From Candidatus Zipacnadia bacterium (GTDB taxonomy: Bacteria; Armatimonadota; Zipacnadia; Zipacnadales; Zipacnadaceae), in NCBI GenBank assembly GCA_029821195.1, contig JALGTU010000012.1:1-36145 (forward strand): 36,145 nucleotides of DNA, read 5' to 3'. The translations under genes were made by a program, and so were the position numbers. The notes beneath the pieces were generated by a model, which ran no database searches, was not told where the DNA came from, and saw only the letters and a program-made list of their open reading frames with translations. Below, piece after piece: positions 1 through 7,499 of the stretch; positions within the stretch are counted from its first letter, which is position 1; the number at the start of each line of letters is the position of its first letter.

Positions 1-891
1 GCCCTCGGGCGTGACGAAATTCCACAGGTCCTGCCCCCAGTGATGAGCTATCTCGCAGATCTCGGCGAATCCCTCCATATTCATCAGCGAGTAGCCCAGC
101 GAGCTGGTCCGCCGCTCCTCCCACGGACAACTCCCGTCCGGCTCCATTTGCTCGGGGAGCAATACATTGCGGTAGTGGTCGAGCATATCGTCAACCACTT
201 CGCCATTACCCACAAATATCGCATAGGTAGCGACCTGGACAACATAGTAGGTGGCATGATTGTTGAGCGCGTTTCGCTCATCTATTCCCTGGGGGTGCGT
301 GGTCAGCCAGTGCACGAAATCAGAGAACCACTCGCCGAGCGCCGCCGGCTGAGCCTCGGGCCAGGCCGGCGTACGGGCCAGGAAGGTCAGCCCGTGGACC
401 AGCCCACGCAGGCAACTTGCGTCAATGATGCCAATGCCTCGCCCATCGCAGTGACCTTTGATCGCCTGGGCATACCGCATATTCGGGTTCATACGAGTCG
501 CGTCATCAACAAACCAACTGCGCAAGAACTCAGCGGCCTTCCGCCCGTAGCTCAGTACGCGGCCATAGACAGATCCCGCACCACATTGGACAGCTCGCCG
601 ATTGCCTGGCGATGCACGTGGAACCCGTCTGGATTGATCTCACCATCGCGGCGGATGTAGGGGCCGTCAGGATTATCCGGGTCCGGCCACCAGTACGGCC
701 CTTCGCTGAAATAGTCGTGCGGATCGCCGCTGGCGGCGGGGGAGGTCTCAAAGGTTACGCTCCACGGCCCCTGGGTCATCGCCTCGTCGGCGCGCGCCCG
801 CAGCCGCTTCACTACCTCTGCCCAGGGGCCGCTGGGCGCGGCCAGAGCCTGCGTATATAAAAGCGGGTGGTGGGGAACTCGGATCGAGCAT
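1..891 (-). pseudogene. Alginate-lyase-like protein (PF05426 type), frameshifted and cut by the window edge
   Basis: Reading the minus strand from an ATG at 891, preceded by GAGG, gives MLDPSS and then a sequence typical of the alginate lyase domain: HHPLLYTQ, DYFSEGPYWWPDPDNPDGPY, RRDGEINP. After a second break it continues with RKAAEFLRSWFVDD, TRMNPNMRYAQAIKG, GRGIGIID, ALNNHATYY and SLGYSLMNMEGFAE. These pieces lie in three different frames. The first break is at the GGGG run at 872-875 (+ strand), where one fewer base restores MLDPSSHHPLL. The second is at the TGA at 552-554 after LSMAAY; the next frame picks up at YGRKAAEF, and a loop of about seven residues expected in the family is missing, so this looks like a small deletion rather than a one-base error. 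The family acts on uronic-acid polysaccharides; substrate here is unknown. The 3' end lies beyond position 1. A sequencing error could explain the first lesion but less easily the second. Confidence 0.8.
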
Positions 892-958
892 GGCTATCGT
901 CCTCGCTGGATAACGGAGTAGCTGCTTCATAGCCTGCAGGCCCACATGATCTCGCGTT

Positions 959-986
959 ATTATATAGCAACTTGCTGCAATGTCAA
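959..986 (-). promoter_or_regulatory. Consensus sigma70-type promoter of the alginate-lyase-like gene
   Basis: On the minus strand TTGACA (986-981) is followed after 16 bp by TATAAT (964-959). Both hexamers match the consensus exactly. Transcription would start near 952, about 60 bases before the likely ATG at 891. The promoter of this broken gene is undamaged. Confidence 0.7.
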
Positions 987-1023
987 GCTTACTGCAGCGG
1001 ATACCCGAGCTATGTTGGGTTTC

Positions 1024-1052
1024 TTGACATCTGTTATTGCGCCCCGTATAAT
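1024..1052 (+). promoter_or_regulatory. Consensus sigma70-type promoter for the 1115 gene
   Basis: TTGACA at 1024-1029 and TATAAT at 1047-1052 with a 17-bp spacer are a perfect consensus promoter. The predicted start near 1059 lies about 55 bases before the ATG at 1115. It is back to back with the promoter at 959-986, the two -35 boxes being 37 bp apart. Confidence 0.75.
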
Positions 1053-1114
1053 ATAGCAGGCGTAGCTACCGATCCGTTGTCCGATAGCTGCACAAACAGG
1101 GAGGGTGACAGCAA

Positions 1115-1795
1115 ATGTCTGAAGACGAACTGAACACCGAAGGCGAAGAGCAGTCGGAAAGTCAGGAACCCGCAGAGATCGATATTGAGATCGAAGAGAC
1201 CCCCCCGGCAGGCGGCGGCCGGGGCGTCTGGACCGTGATAGTGCTGATCATCATCCTGGCTGCGATAGCATGGTATCTCTTCTGGGCGATCGGCAAGGCC
1301 CAGGAGCGCGAAGAGCTGGAAAGAGAAGCACGGCTCCAAGCCTACAGCATACAACAGCGACAGATCGGGCGCGAACTGGATGGCGCATTCGAAATGCTCG
1401 AGGATAATGACGTCGCCGGGGCTGTTGAGGCCCTGAGCCAAGCGGCATTGCACCTGCGCACCCTGGCCAGTCGCGCGGCCGCCGATCAGGACACTGCCGA
1501 GAGCACCCAGATTGAGTTGAAGGCCAAACAAGCCGAGGATAGCGCGGCTGAGATTGCGGCTATGCAAGCCGAACTCGTCGAGTTGTCCCGCGAGAAGATG
1601 GCTGCCCTGCAGCGTTCGCTGGGTCTGAGGGTCACCGGTGACGTGCGTGAGGAGGAAGCACCTGCTGAGGAACCTTCGGAGGAGACCATCCCCGAAACAC
1701 CGCCGGAAGAGCCGGTCAGCCCAGAAGTCTCGCCGGCGCCGCCCGAGGAGGTAGCTCCGCCCCCCGAGGGGGAAGCTCCGCTGCCACCGCCCTAA
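1115..1795 (+). CDS. Hypothetical single-pass membrane protein with acidic N-terminus, helical middle and Pro/Glu-rich tail
   Basis: The 226-residue protein begins with about 35 acidic residues (rich in E, D, S). One strong membrane segment follows (about 38-60, VWTVIVLIIILAAIAWYLFW). A charged, Ala/Glu/Gln-rich helical stretch (about 62-175) is likely to form a coiled coil. The tail (about 180-226) is almost only Pro, Glu, Ala and Val. There is no signal-peptide cleavage site, so the protein is probably anchored with the long C-terminal part outside the cytoplasm, though topology is not certain. An SD-like GGGAGG (1100-1105) lies before the ATG. I do not recognise a family. A role as a membrane-tethered scaffold or envelope spacer is only a guess from composition. 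Confidence 0.75.
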   Translation: MSEDELNTEGEEQSESQEPAEIDIEIEETPPAGGGRGVWTVIVLIIILAAIAWYLFWAIGKAQEREELEREARLQAYSIQQRQIGRELDGAFEMLEDNDVAGAVEALSQAALHLRTLASRAAADQDTAESTQIELKAKQAEDSAAEIAAMQAELVELSREKMAALQRSLGLRVTGDVREEEAPAEEPSEETIPETPPEEPVSPEVSPAPPEEVAPPPEGEAPLPPP

Positions 1796-2015
1796 CCGCT
1801 CGCCGACCTTGGCAACCGTCGCACCCTCCGGACCGCGTAGCAGCGGCCGGCTAATCACTGTAGGCGGCCGCAAACAGCGCGCGGAGCGCTGGTGGTCACC
1901 ACAGTGCAGTGCCCTTATCGCTACGCGGCGGGCGAGTGAGGCCACGTTGAGACGATTCAGGCTATCTGCCCTGCTAACAGTTGACCGACTAGGTCGCTGG
2001 CGACGGATGATTGAC

Positions 2016-2040
2016 CCGCCAACCGACCAATGGTTGGCGG
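2016..2040 (+). promoter_or_regulatory. Perfect 9-bp hairpin touching the ribosome binding site of the HEAT-repeat gene
   Basis: CCGCCAACC (2016-2024) and GGTTGGCGG (2032-2040) pair perfectly around a 7-base loop. The last two Gs of the stem are the first two bases of the SD GGAGAGG (2039-2045) that serves the GTG at 2053. The rest of the 1796-2052 gap holds no gene that I can support; it also has a short GTGGTCACCAC near-palindrome at about 1890. Confidence 0.5.
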
Positions 2041-2052
2041 AGAGGTTGTATT

Positions 2053-3381
2053 GTGGCTGTTTCCAAGCGCAAGATCACAAAGCTGGTATCGCAACTGGCC
2101 GAGGCGAAAAGCTCCGAGAGCCGCCAGCAGATTATCAACGAGTTGGTGGAAATCGGTTCGCCGGCGGTAGAGCCGCTGACCAAGCTGCTGGAGGATAACG
2201 ACTATAAGGTGCGTATGGCGGCGGCGGCGGCACTGGGCGCGATCGCGGGGCCGGCGGTGGTCGAGCCGCTGATTCGCAGCTTGGGTGACACCAGCAAGAA
2301 CGTACAGCAGGTGGCCGCCGAGTCGCTGACAAAAGTGGGCGAGCCGGCCATATCAGCACTGCTAGATGCGCTCATCGGCAAAGATCAACTGGCTCGCAAA
2401 TGGGCGGCTGAGGTGCTGGGTAGCATCGGCGATATCTCGGTGGCCCAGCAGCTCATCGCTCGACTCAATGACCCTAATGTTGACGTCCAGCGGGCGGTGG
2501 TCACTGCACTGGGCGATCTGAAGTCCAAGCGGGCCATCGAGCCGCTTATCGAGGTGCTGGCATCCGATAACATCGAGCTGGCCCGAGCAGCTACTGAGGC
2601 CCTCGGGCAGATCCGCAGCCGCGTAGCCATCGTCCCGCTGCTGACCGCCCTCAAATCGGCCAGTGACGACGTGCGGCGAGCGGCAGCCGCATCGCTATCT
2701 CACACTGGTTCCCCAGCAGTCCCGGTACTGCTCAAGGAGATGGATGACGCCGATCGTCAACTACGCCTGTACATAGTGGAAGTTCTGGGCAATATCGGCG
2801 ACGCGCGGGCGCGCAACGCCCTGACCAACGCCTTGGATGACCCCGATGAGCGCGTCATCACCGCTGCTGCAGTTGCCCTGGGCAAACTGGGCAAGGAATC
2901 GTCGGTAAAACACTTGGCCAAGCTGATCAAGTCCGAGTACTCTTCGGTGCGCTGTGCCGCGGCTCAGGGGCTGGGGTATATCGGCACCGCGAATGCGGTG
3001 GCGCCGCTGGTTAAGCTGCTGCGCGACAAAGACTGGGTCACCCGGATGGCGGCAGCCAAGGCCCTCGGACAGGTGGGCAGTCGCAGTGCCGTTGGCCCGC
3101 TGACTAAGGCGCTCAAGGACCCGGAGTGGAGCGTGCGCCTGCACAGCGCCACTTCGCTGGGCGAAATTGGCCAAAAGAAATATGCCACCGAGGTCTTGAC
3201 AGAGCTCCTGGAAGACCCTCAAGACCTCGTGCGGCGCGGCGCGGCCCTGGCCCTGGCAAAGCTAGGCGCCCCACAGGCCGCTGAGGCCTTGCAGGAGTTC
3301 ACCAGCACCCGGCAGGAAGACGAAGCAGCCACGGAGGTTGCCGAGGCGCTTGTGCTGCTGGGCGAAGAGAACGAGTCATAG
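2053..3381 (+). CDS. HEAT-repeat (PBS lyase-like) protein
   Basis: The 442-residue protein is built almost entirely of about 13 helical repeats of about 31 residues. Each has the form xxAVEPLxxxLxDxDxxVRxAAAxALGxIG (for example AVEPLTKLLEDNDYKVRMAA near the start and AVAPLVKLLRDKDWVTRMAA later). This is the HEAT_PBS/HEAT_2 pattern, which forms a curved solenoid for protein binding and has no catalytic residues. The first about 35 residues (Lys-rich, VSKRKITKLVSQLAEAKSS) form a capping helix. I chose the GTG at 2053 because GGAGAGG lies 7 bases upstream; the same frame is open back to a TTG at 2011, but that reading would run through the hairpin. No signal peptide or membrane segment is seen, so it is probably cytoplasmic. 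The partner is unknown. Confidence 0.85.
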   Translation: MAVSKRKITKLVSQLAEAKSSESRQQIINELVEIGSPAVEPLTKLLEDNDYKVRMAAAAALGAIAGPAVVEPLIRSLGDTSKNVQQVAAESLTKVGEPAISALLDALIGKDQLARKWAAEVLGSIGDISVAQQLIARLNDPNVDVQRAVVTALGDLKSKRAIEPLIEVLASDNIELARAATEALGQIRSRVAIVPLLTALKSASDDVRRAAAASLSHTGSPAVPVLLKEMDDADRQLRLYIVEVLGNIGDARARNALTNALDDPDERVITAAAVALGKLGKESSVKHLAKLIKSEYSSVRCAAAQGLGYIGTANAVAPLVKLLRDKDWVTRMAAAKALGQVGSRSAVGPLTKALKDPEWSVRLHSATSLGEIGQKKYATEVLTELLEDPQDLVRRGAALALAKLGAPQAAEALQEFTSTRQEDEAATEVAEALVLLGEENES

Positions 3382-3421
3382 TCTGGCGGCAATCACAACT
3401 GACAGCAAGTCACTACCATGG

Positions 3422-3510
3422 GACGTCCGTGCGGCCAATTACCCGAGACCTCCTGGCCGGCAACCAGGGATCAGCGTGCGCTGTAGCACTTAATTGGCCG
3501 TAGGGACGTC
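3422..3510. repeat. 20-bp imperfect inverted repeat enclosing two small hairpins, upstream of thiC
   Basis: The arms 3422-3441 and 3491-3510 match at 18 of 20 positions (GACGTCC and GGCCAATTA on the left, TAATTGGCC and GGACGTC on the right). The 49 bases between them contain CCTGG/CCAGG (3452-3456/3464-3468) and CAGC/GCTG (3472-3475/3480-3483). The whole could fold as a three-way junction. It lies between the HEAT-protein stop and the probable thiC promoter. It might be the 3' end of the upstream transcript, a separate small RNA or a MITE-like relic. The CUGAGA and ACCUGAU signatures of a TPP riboswitch are absent. Confidence 0.55.
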
Positions 3511-3515
3511 TAATA

Positions 3516-3545
3516 TTGCACGGGCAAGAGGAATTGGTATATAAT
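3516..3545 (+). promoter_or_regulatory. Probable thiC promoter
   Basis: TTGCAC (3516-3521), an 18-bp spacer and TATAAT (3540-3545) resemble a sigma70 promoter. The start would be near 3552, leaving a leader of about 75 bases before the ATG at 3626. That is too short for a TPP riboswitch, and no such motif is seen. If this promoter is used, the inverted repeat at 3422-3510 is not in the leader. Confidence 0.5.
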
Positions 3546-3625
3546 AAGATCAGGTTTGGTGGCTGAAACTGACGGGAAATCCCTGCCAGTACTATTCCAT
3601 CCCCGATAGAGCCAGGTGTGGACAT

Positions 3626-4921
3626 ATGTCTTCGGCAATTGACCCACTGAAAATATCAGACGAAGCGACTCTGGCCGTGATCGCTCGCCAGGAGCATATC
3701 ACGGTCGAGCAGCTTACTGGCAGCATACAGACGGGTGAAATCGTTGTTTTTGGCCAGGCGGACGGGCCGGTGCGGCCGCTGGGCATCGGGGCTGGGCTGA
3801 GCACCAAGATCAACGCCAACCTGGGCACCTCACCCGATTTTCCCGAGGTGCATGACGAGTTACGCAAGCTGGACGCGGCCGTCGCCGTAGGCGCCGATAC
3901 AGTAATGGACCTGAGTACCGGCGGCGACCTGGATGCAGTTCGTCGCGCCATTCGCGAGCACTGCCCGGTAGCGCTAGGCACCGTGCCCATATACCAGGCG
4001 GCCATCGAGGCCCAGGAGCGCTTCGGCAGCATAAGCAAGATGACTGCCGACCAGATCTTCGAGGTGATTGAACGCCAGGCACAAGACGGGGTTGACTTCA
4101 TGACCCTGCACTGTGCCGTAACCAACCGGAGTGTTGCTGCGCTCGACAGTAGCCCTCGGGTAGGGGGAATCGTCAGTCGTGGGGGGAGCATGCTCGCCAG
4201 TTGGATGCAGGCTAACCAGGCGGAAAACCCTCTGTACGAGCAATATGATCGCCTGCTGGATATTCTGGCCAAGTACCACGTCGCTGCCAGCCTGGGCGAC
4301 GGGCTACGGCCCGGCGCAACAGCGGATGCTTCCGACCCGGGCCAAATCGCCGAAATGCGCGTCCAGGGCGAACTAGTAGTGGCGGCCCGGGAGGCCGGTG
4401 TACAGGTCTTCGTCGAAGGGCCCGGGCACATGTCCATTGACCAGATCGTGGGCATTGTCAGCTTGCACAAGCAACTCTGCGCCAATGCGCCCCTGTACGT
4501 GCTGGGGCCACTGGTAACCGATGTTGCCCCTGGCTACGACCACATCACCGCCGCTATCGGCGGCACGCTCTGTGCCGCGGCGGGCGCCGACTACCTGTGC
4601 TACGTCACGCCCGCCGAGCATATCGGGCTGCCCGACGAGCAAGATGTAGTCGAGGGCGTGATAGCCGCGCGCATCGCTGCTCACGCTGCTGATCTCGCCA
4701 AGCGGGTACCGGGCGCCGCCGACCGGGACGACGAGATGTCCGAGGCGCGCCGCCACCTGGACTGGGAGCGTATGACTAACCTGGCCCTCGACCCGGGCAC
4801 AGTCATCAAGCGCCGCGGGGAGCGGGCAACGCTCGACCCCAAGGCGTGCTCGATGTGCAGCAAGTTTTGCTCGATAAAGCTCGACCTGGCGCGGGAGGCA
4901 GCCGCAGTCACCGAGGAATGA
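3626..4921 (+). CDS. thiC: Phosphomethylpyrimidine synthase ThiC, short form
   Basis: ThiC is a radical-SAM enzyme that rearranges 5-aminoimidazole ribotide to the hydroxymethylpyrimidine phosphate of thiamine. The 431-residue protein carries the family hallmarks: INANLGTS, GADTVMDLSTGGD, ALGTVPIYQA, TLHCAVT, VGGIVSRGGS, SLGDGLRPG, EGPGHMSIDQ and a C-terminal Cys cluster. It lacks the long N-terminal domain of the E. coli enzyme, as do other short-form ThiC proteins. The cluster motif reads CSMCSKFC (C408, C411, C415), so it is CX2CX3C and not the classical CX2CX4C. AGGTG lies upstream of the ATG. A benzimidazole-making ThiC paralogue (BzaF) is possible, but no cobamide gene is nearby. Confidence 0.9.
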   Translation: MSSAIDPLKISDEATLAVIARQEHITVEQLTGSIQTGEIVVFGQADGPVRPLGIGAGLSTKINANLGTSPDFPEVHDELRKLDAAVAVGADTVMDLSTGGDLDAVRRAIREHCPVALGTVPIYQAAIEAQERFGSISKMTADQIFEVIERQAQDGVDFMTLHCAVTNRSVAALDSSPRVGGIVSRGGSMLASWMQANQAENPLYEQYDRLLDILAKYHVAASLGDGLRPGATADASDPGQIAEMRVQGELVVAAREAGVQVFVEGPGHMSIDQIVGIVSLHKQLCANAPLYVLGPLVTDVAPGYDHITAAIGGTLCAAAGADYLCYVTPAEHIGLPDEQDVVEGVIAARIAAHAADLAKRVPGAADRDDEMSEARRHLDWERMTNLALDPGTVIKRRGERATLDPKACSMCSKFCSIKLDLAREAAAVTEE

Positions 4922-4991
4922 ACAGAGCCTGGTGCTCCGAGTGAACAGGGCCAGGGCAATTGTCTCGAAAGCAAGGAGCGTCTGACAGCCA

Positions 4992-6611
4992 ATGTCAATC
5001 ATGGGTCTGCGCAAGGGTTTCAGCAAGCCCATCCATATCCGGGTCGGGAAGCGTACCATACGTCTGGGTACTCCGCTAACCGTCTTTTTCTGGGCTATTG
5101 TGGTAATCTTCCTCGCCGGCGCCTATTTCAGCTTTGGCCTGGGCCGAGCGTCCAATCCAGCCGCTCAGCGAGGCCAGCACGAAGGTATCCGCCGCGTCAC
5201 TCCGATAGTGGCCCAGGTCGGGGGGTATAAGATCGAGCGCGAGGACTTCGAGACGCGCTTTATGCGCATGGTGGAGCGCCAGCCCGGAGGCATACCCATC
5301 AGCCGACAAGCCTTTGCCAAGTACCAGTTGATGGAAAGCATGATCGAGCACCACCTGCTCCTCAAAGCAGCAAAGGCCGAGAAGCTAAATGTCTCGCGCC
5401 AGGACTTGGACGCCCGCATCGAAGAAATGGTCGAGGACTCGATGCAGCGCAACTTCCCCGATCAGAAGCAACTGGTGAAGTACCTGCAGAAGAAAGGGCT
5501 TTCTTACGATCAGTACCGCAACCAGCTTCGCGAGGGCCTGGTGTCCAACCGCGATGCCATGCGGGAAGACCTGCTCCTGGAAAAGCTCGAAGAGAAAGTC
5601 AAAGGGCAGGTCGAAGTCACCGACGAGACGGTCAAGCAGCAATACGAAGAGGTCAAGGCACGCCACATCCTCATCCGGCCTGACAAGCTCGCCCAGGGCG
5701 CAACCGACGAAGCCGACCAGGCGGAGGGCCCGGAGGCCGACAGCTCGGCACCGGAGCTTTCCGAGGAACAAGCTGAGGAGCAGGCCTGGCACCAGGCGGA
5801 AGAGCTGTTGGCCAAGATCGAAGCAGGGGCGGATTTTGCCCAGCTCGCCAAAGAGCATTCCGACGATACCGCCAGTGCTGCCAAAGGCGGCGACCTGGGG
5901 TGGTTCAGTCGCCGCGCGATGGTCAAGGAGTTCTCCGATGCCGCCTTTGCCCTTGAGCCGGGACAGGTGAGCGGCGTAGTAAAATCGCCCTTCGGGGTTC
6001 ATATCATCAAGGTGGAAGACAAGCGCGTAAACCTGCCCGAGGACTTCGAGGAGAATAGGCAGCGCTACGTTGATCAGCAGAAAGCCACCCAGGAGTTCCA
6101 AGCCTGGAACCAATACAAGCAGGACCTCAAACAGCAGGCTGATATCCAGATCCACGACCCCGAGCTCCAGGCGCTTGGCCTGATTACCCAGGGCCGGCAG
6201 GACGAGGCTATCCCGCTGCTGGTGCAGGCGGCGGAGAATGACTCCTACAACCTGACCGCGCGATATGCGCTAGCCGAGACCTATCAACAGAAAGGCAACA
6301 AGCAGCAGGCTATTGAGTACTACCGCCAGGTAGTCGAGCTTGCCCCCGGCCCCGCGTCGTCCGAGGCGCACCTGGAACTGGGCAAACTGCTGCGGGACCA
6401 GGGCGAAAAGGAAGAAGCCCTGGAGGAATTCAAGAGCGCGTCAGACTGGGCTGCCTCCCTGCAATATCAGAATTACTACACGCACACGCAACTGCAGAAG
6501 ATATATGAAGAGATGGGCCATACCGAAGGCGTCGCGCAGGAGCAGGCGTGGCTGGACGAGTTCGAAGAGGCCCAGGAAGAATCAACGGGCGGCACCATGA
6601 CGCTCCCGTAG
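4992..6611 (+). CDS. Membrane-anchored parvulin-type peptidylprolyl isomerase with C-terminal TPRs
   Basis: This 539-residue protein has one N-terminal membrane segment (about 29-52) after a basic cytoplasmic leader, so the rest should be extracytoplasmic. A SurA/PrsA-like helical chaperone region (about 70-210) is followed by a PpiC/rotamase domain (about 222-345) with ARHILI, FAQLAKEHSDD, KGGDLGWF, AFALEPGQVSGVVKSPFGVH and IIKVED. An acidic Glu/Ala/Asp-rich insertion of about 35 residues splits the domain after ARHILIRPDK. The C-terminus (about 385-495) holds three TPR-like repeats (ARYALAETYQQKGNKQQAIE, HLELGKLLRDQGEKEEALEE). AAGGAG (4973-4978) precedes the ATG; a second ATG lies at 5001. 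The likely role is folding of secreted or outer-membrane proteins. The fused TPR region is unusual for PrsA or SurA. Confidence 0.9.
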   Translation: MSIMGLRKGFSKPIHIRVGKRTIRLGTPLTVFFWAIVVIFLAGAYFSFGLGRASNPAAQRGQHEGIRRVTPIVAQVGGYKIEREDFETRFMRMVERQPGGIPISRQAFAKYQLMESMIEHHLLLKAAKAEKLNVSRQDLDARIEEMVEDSMQRNFPDQKQLVKYLQKKGLSYDQYRNQLREGLVSNRDAMREDLLLEKLEEKVKGQVEVTDETVKQQYEEVKARHILIRPDKLAQGATDEADQAEGPEADSSAPELSEEQAEEQAWHQAEELLAKIEAGADFAQLAKEHSDDTASAAKGGDLGWFSRRAMVKEFSDAAFALEPGQVSGVVKSPFGVHIIKVEDKRVNLPEDFEENRQRYVDQQKATQEFQAWNQYKQDLKQQADIQIHDPELQALGLITQGRQDEAIPLLVQAAENDSYNLTARYALAETYQQKGNKQQAIEYYRQVVELAPGPASSEAHLELGKLLRDQGEKEEALEEFKSASDWAASLQYQNYYTHTQLQKIYEEMGHTEGVAQEQAWLDEFEEAQEESTGGTMTLP

Positions 6612-6628
6612 CGCCGGGGCACCGGGCT

Positions 6629-7498
6629 ATGACCAGGCTCGAGCCAGAGACAAAGCCAACGGGTGTCCTCTATGTAGTGGCCACTCCCCTGGGCAACCTC
6701 CAGGATACCACCCACCGCGCGCTCGACGTGCTCGGGTGCGTAGACATGGCGGTGGCCGAAGATACCCGCCGCACCCGGAAGCTCCTCGCCCATTTTGGCA
6801 TCTCCGCTCCCCTCGAAAGCTATCACGGCGAAAGTAGTCCCGAAAAAGCAAGTCGCCTGGTTGAGCGACTCAAGGCCGGTGCTCAGATGGCGCTGCTGTC
6901 GGACTCGGGGACGCCCGCCGTCTCTGATCCGGGGGCCAAACTGGTTCGCCTGGCCCTGGACAACGGAATCAAGGTGGTGCCGATTCCCGGCCCCAGTGCG
7001 GTGACTGCGGCCTTCTCGGTGGCGGGTATTTCCGCTGGCGGCTTCGTCTTCGCCGGTTACCCCCCGCGCAAGGCCGGTGAGAAGCAGTCGTTCCTCCAGC
7101 GAATCGGCGACGAGCCCCGTCCCACGATCTTCTACGAAGCGCCGCAGCGGATAGTGTCTACCTTACAGACGTTGGCCGAAATCTGCCCCGACCGGCGGAT
7201 ACTGGTGGCCCGGGAGCTGACCAAACTGCACGAAGAGCTCCGGCCTGGCAGCGTGGCCGAGATGGCCGAGTACTTCTCACAGCAGGAGCCGCGCGGGGAG
7301 TTCACGCTGGTGCTCAGCCCGGCACAAGTGCAGGACTCACGGCCAGAGGTATCTCAGGAGGCCTTGCGTGAGGCAATCGAGGCAATGCTAGCGGCGGGAA
7401 TGAGTCGGCGGGACGTGGCGCACGTGGTCGAGCTGCTGACCGGTCTTGGCCGCAACCAGGCGTACGAGTTGGCTCAGCGCAGGAGTGGTCAGCAGTAG
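6629..7498 (+). CDS. rsmI: 16S rRNA (cytidine(1402)-2'-O)-methyltransferase
   Basis: RsmI uses SAM to 2'-O-methylate C1402 in the decoding centre of 16S rRNA. The 289-residue protein has the tetrapyrrole-methylase fold signatures of this family: LYVVATPLGNLQD, AEDTRRTRKLL, SYHGE, LLSDSGTPAVSDPG, IPGPSAVTAAFSVAGI, GFVFAGYPPRK, IFYEAPQRI, ARELTKLHEE and RGEFTLVL. The ATG at 6629 fits the usual N-terminus; the frame is open further upstream but that part overlaps the PPIase gene and is not family-like. It starts 17 bases after the PPIase stop, probably in the same transcript. It converges on the EamA gene, with only one base between the two stop codons. Confidence 0.95.
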   Translation: MTRLEPETKPTGVLYVVATPLGNLQDTTHRALDVLGCVDMAVAEDTRRTRKLLAHFGISAPLESYHGESSPEKASRLVERLKAGAQMALLSDSGTPAVSDPGAKLVRLALDNGIKVVPIPGPSAVTAAFSVAGISAGGFVFAGYPPRKAGEKQSFLQRIGDEPRPTIFYEAPQRIVSTLQTLAEICPDRRILVARELTKLHEELRPGSVAEMAEYFSQQEPRGEFTLVLSPAQVQDSRPEVSQEALREAIEAMLAAGMSRRDVAHVVELLTGLGRNQAYELAQRRSGQQ

Positions 7499-7499
7499 A

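Noticed and set aside
40-660. 206-codon open frame on the plus strand
   Set aside because: It lies antisense to the alginate-lyase-like gene, whose family motifs are clear on the minus strand; the plus-strand translation has no domain-like pattern.
1034-1945. 303-codon open frame on the minus strand
   Set aside because: It is antisense to the membrane protein at 1115-1795, which has a perfect promoter, an SD and a sensible membrane topology.
3552-3625. TPP riboswitch before thiC
   Set aside because: The CUGAGA and ACCUGAU core signatures are missing both in this leader and in the structured element upstream.
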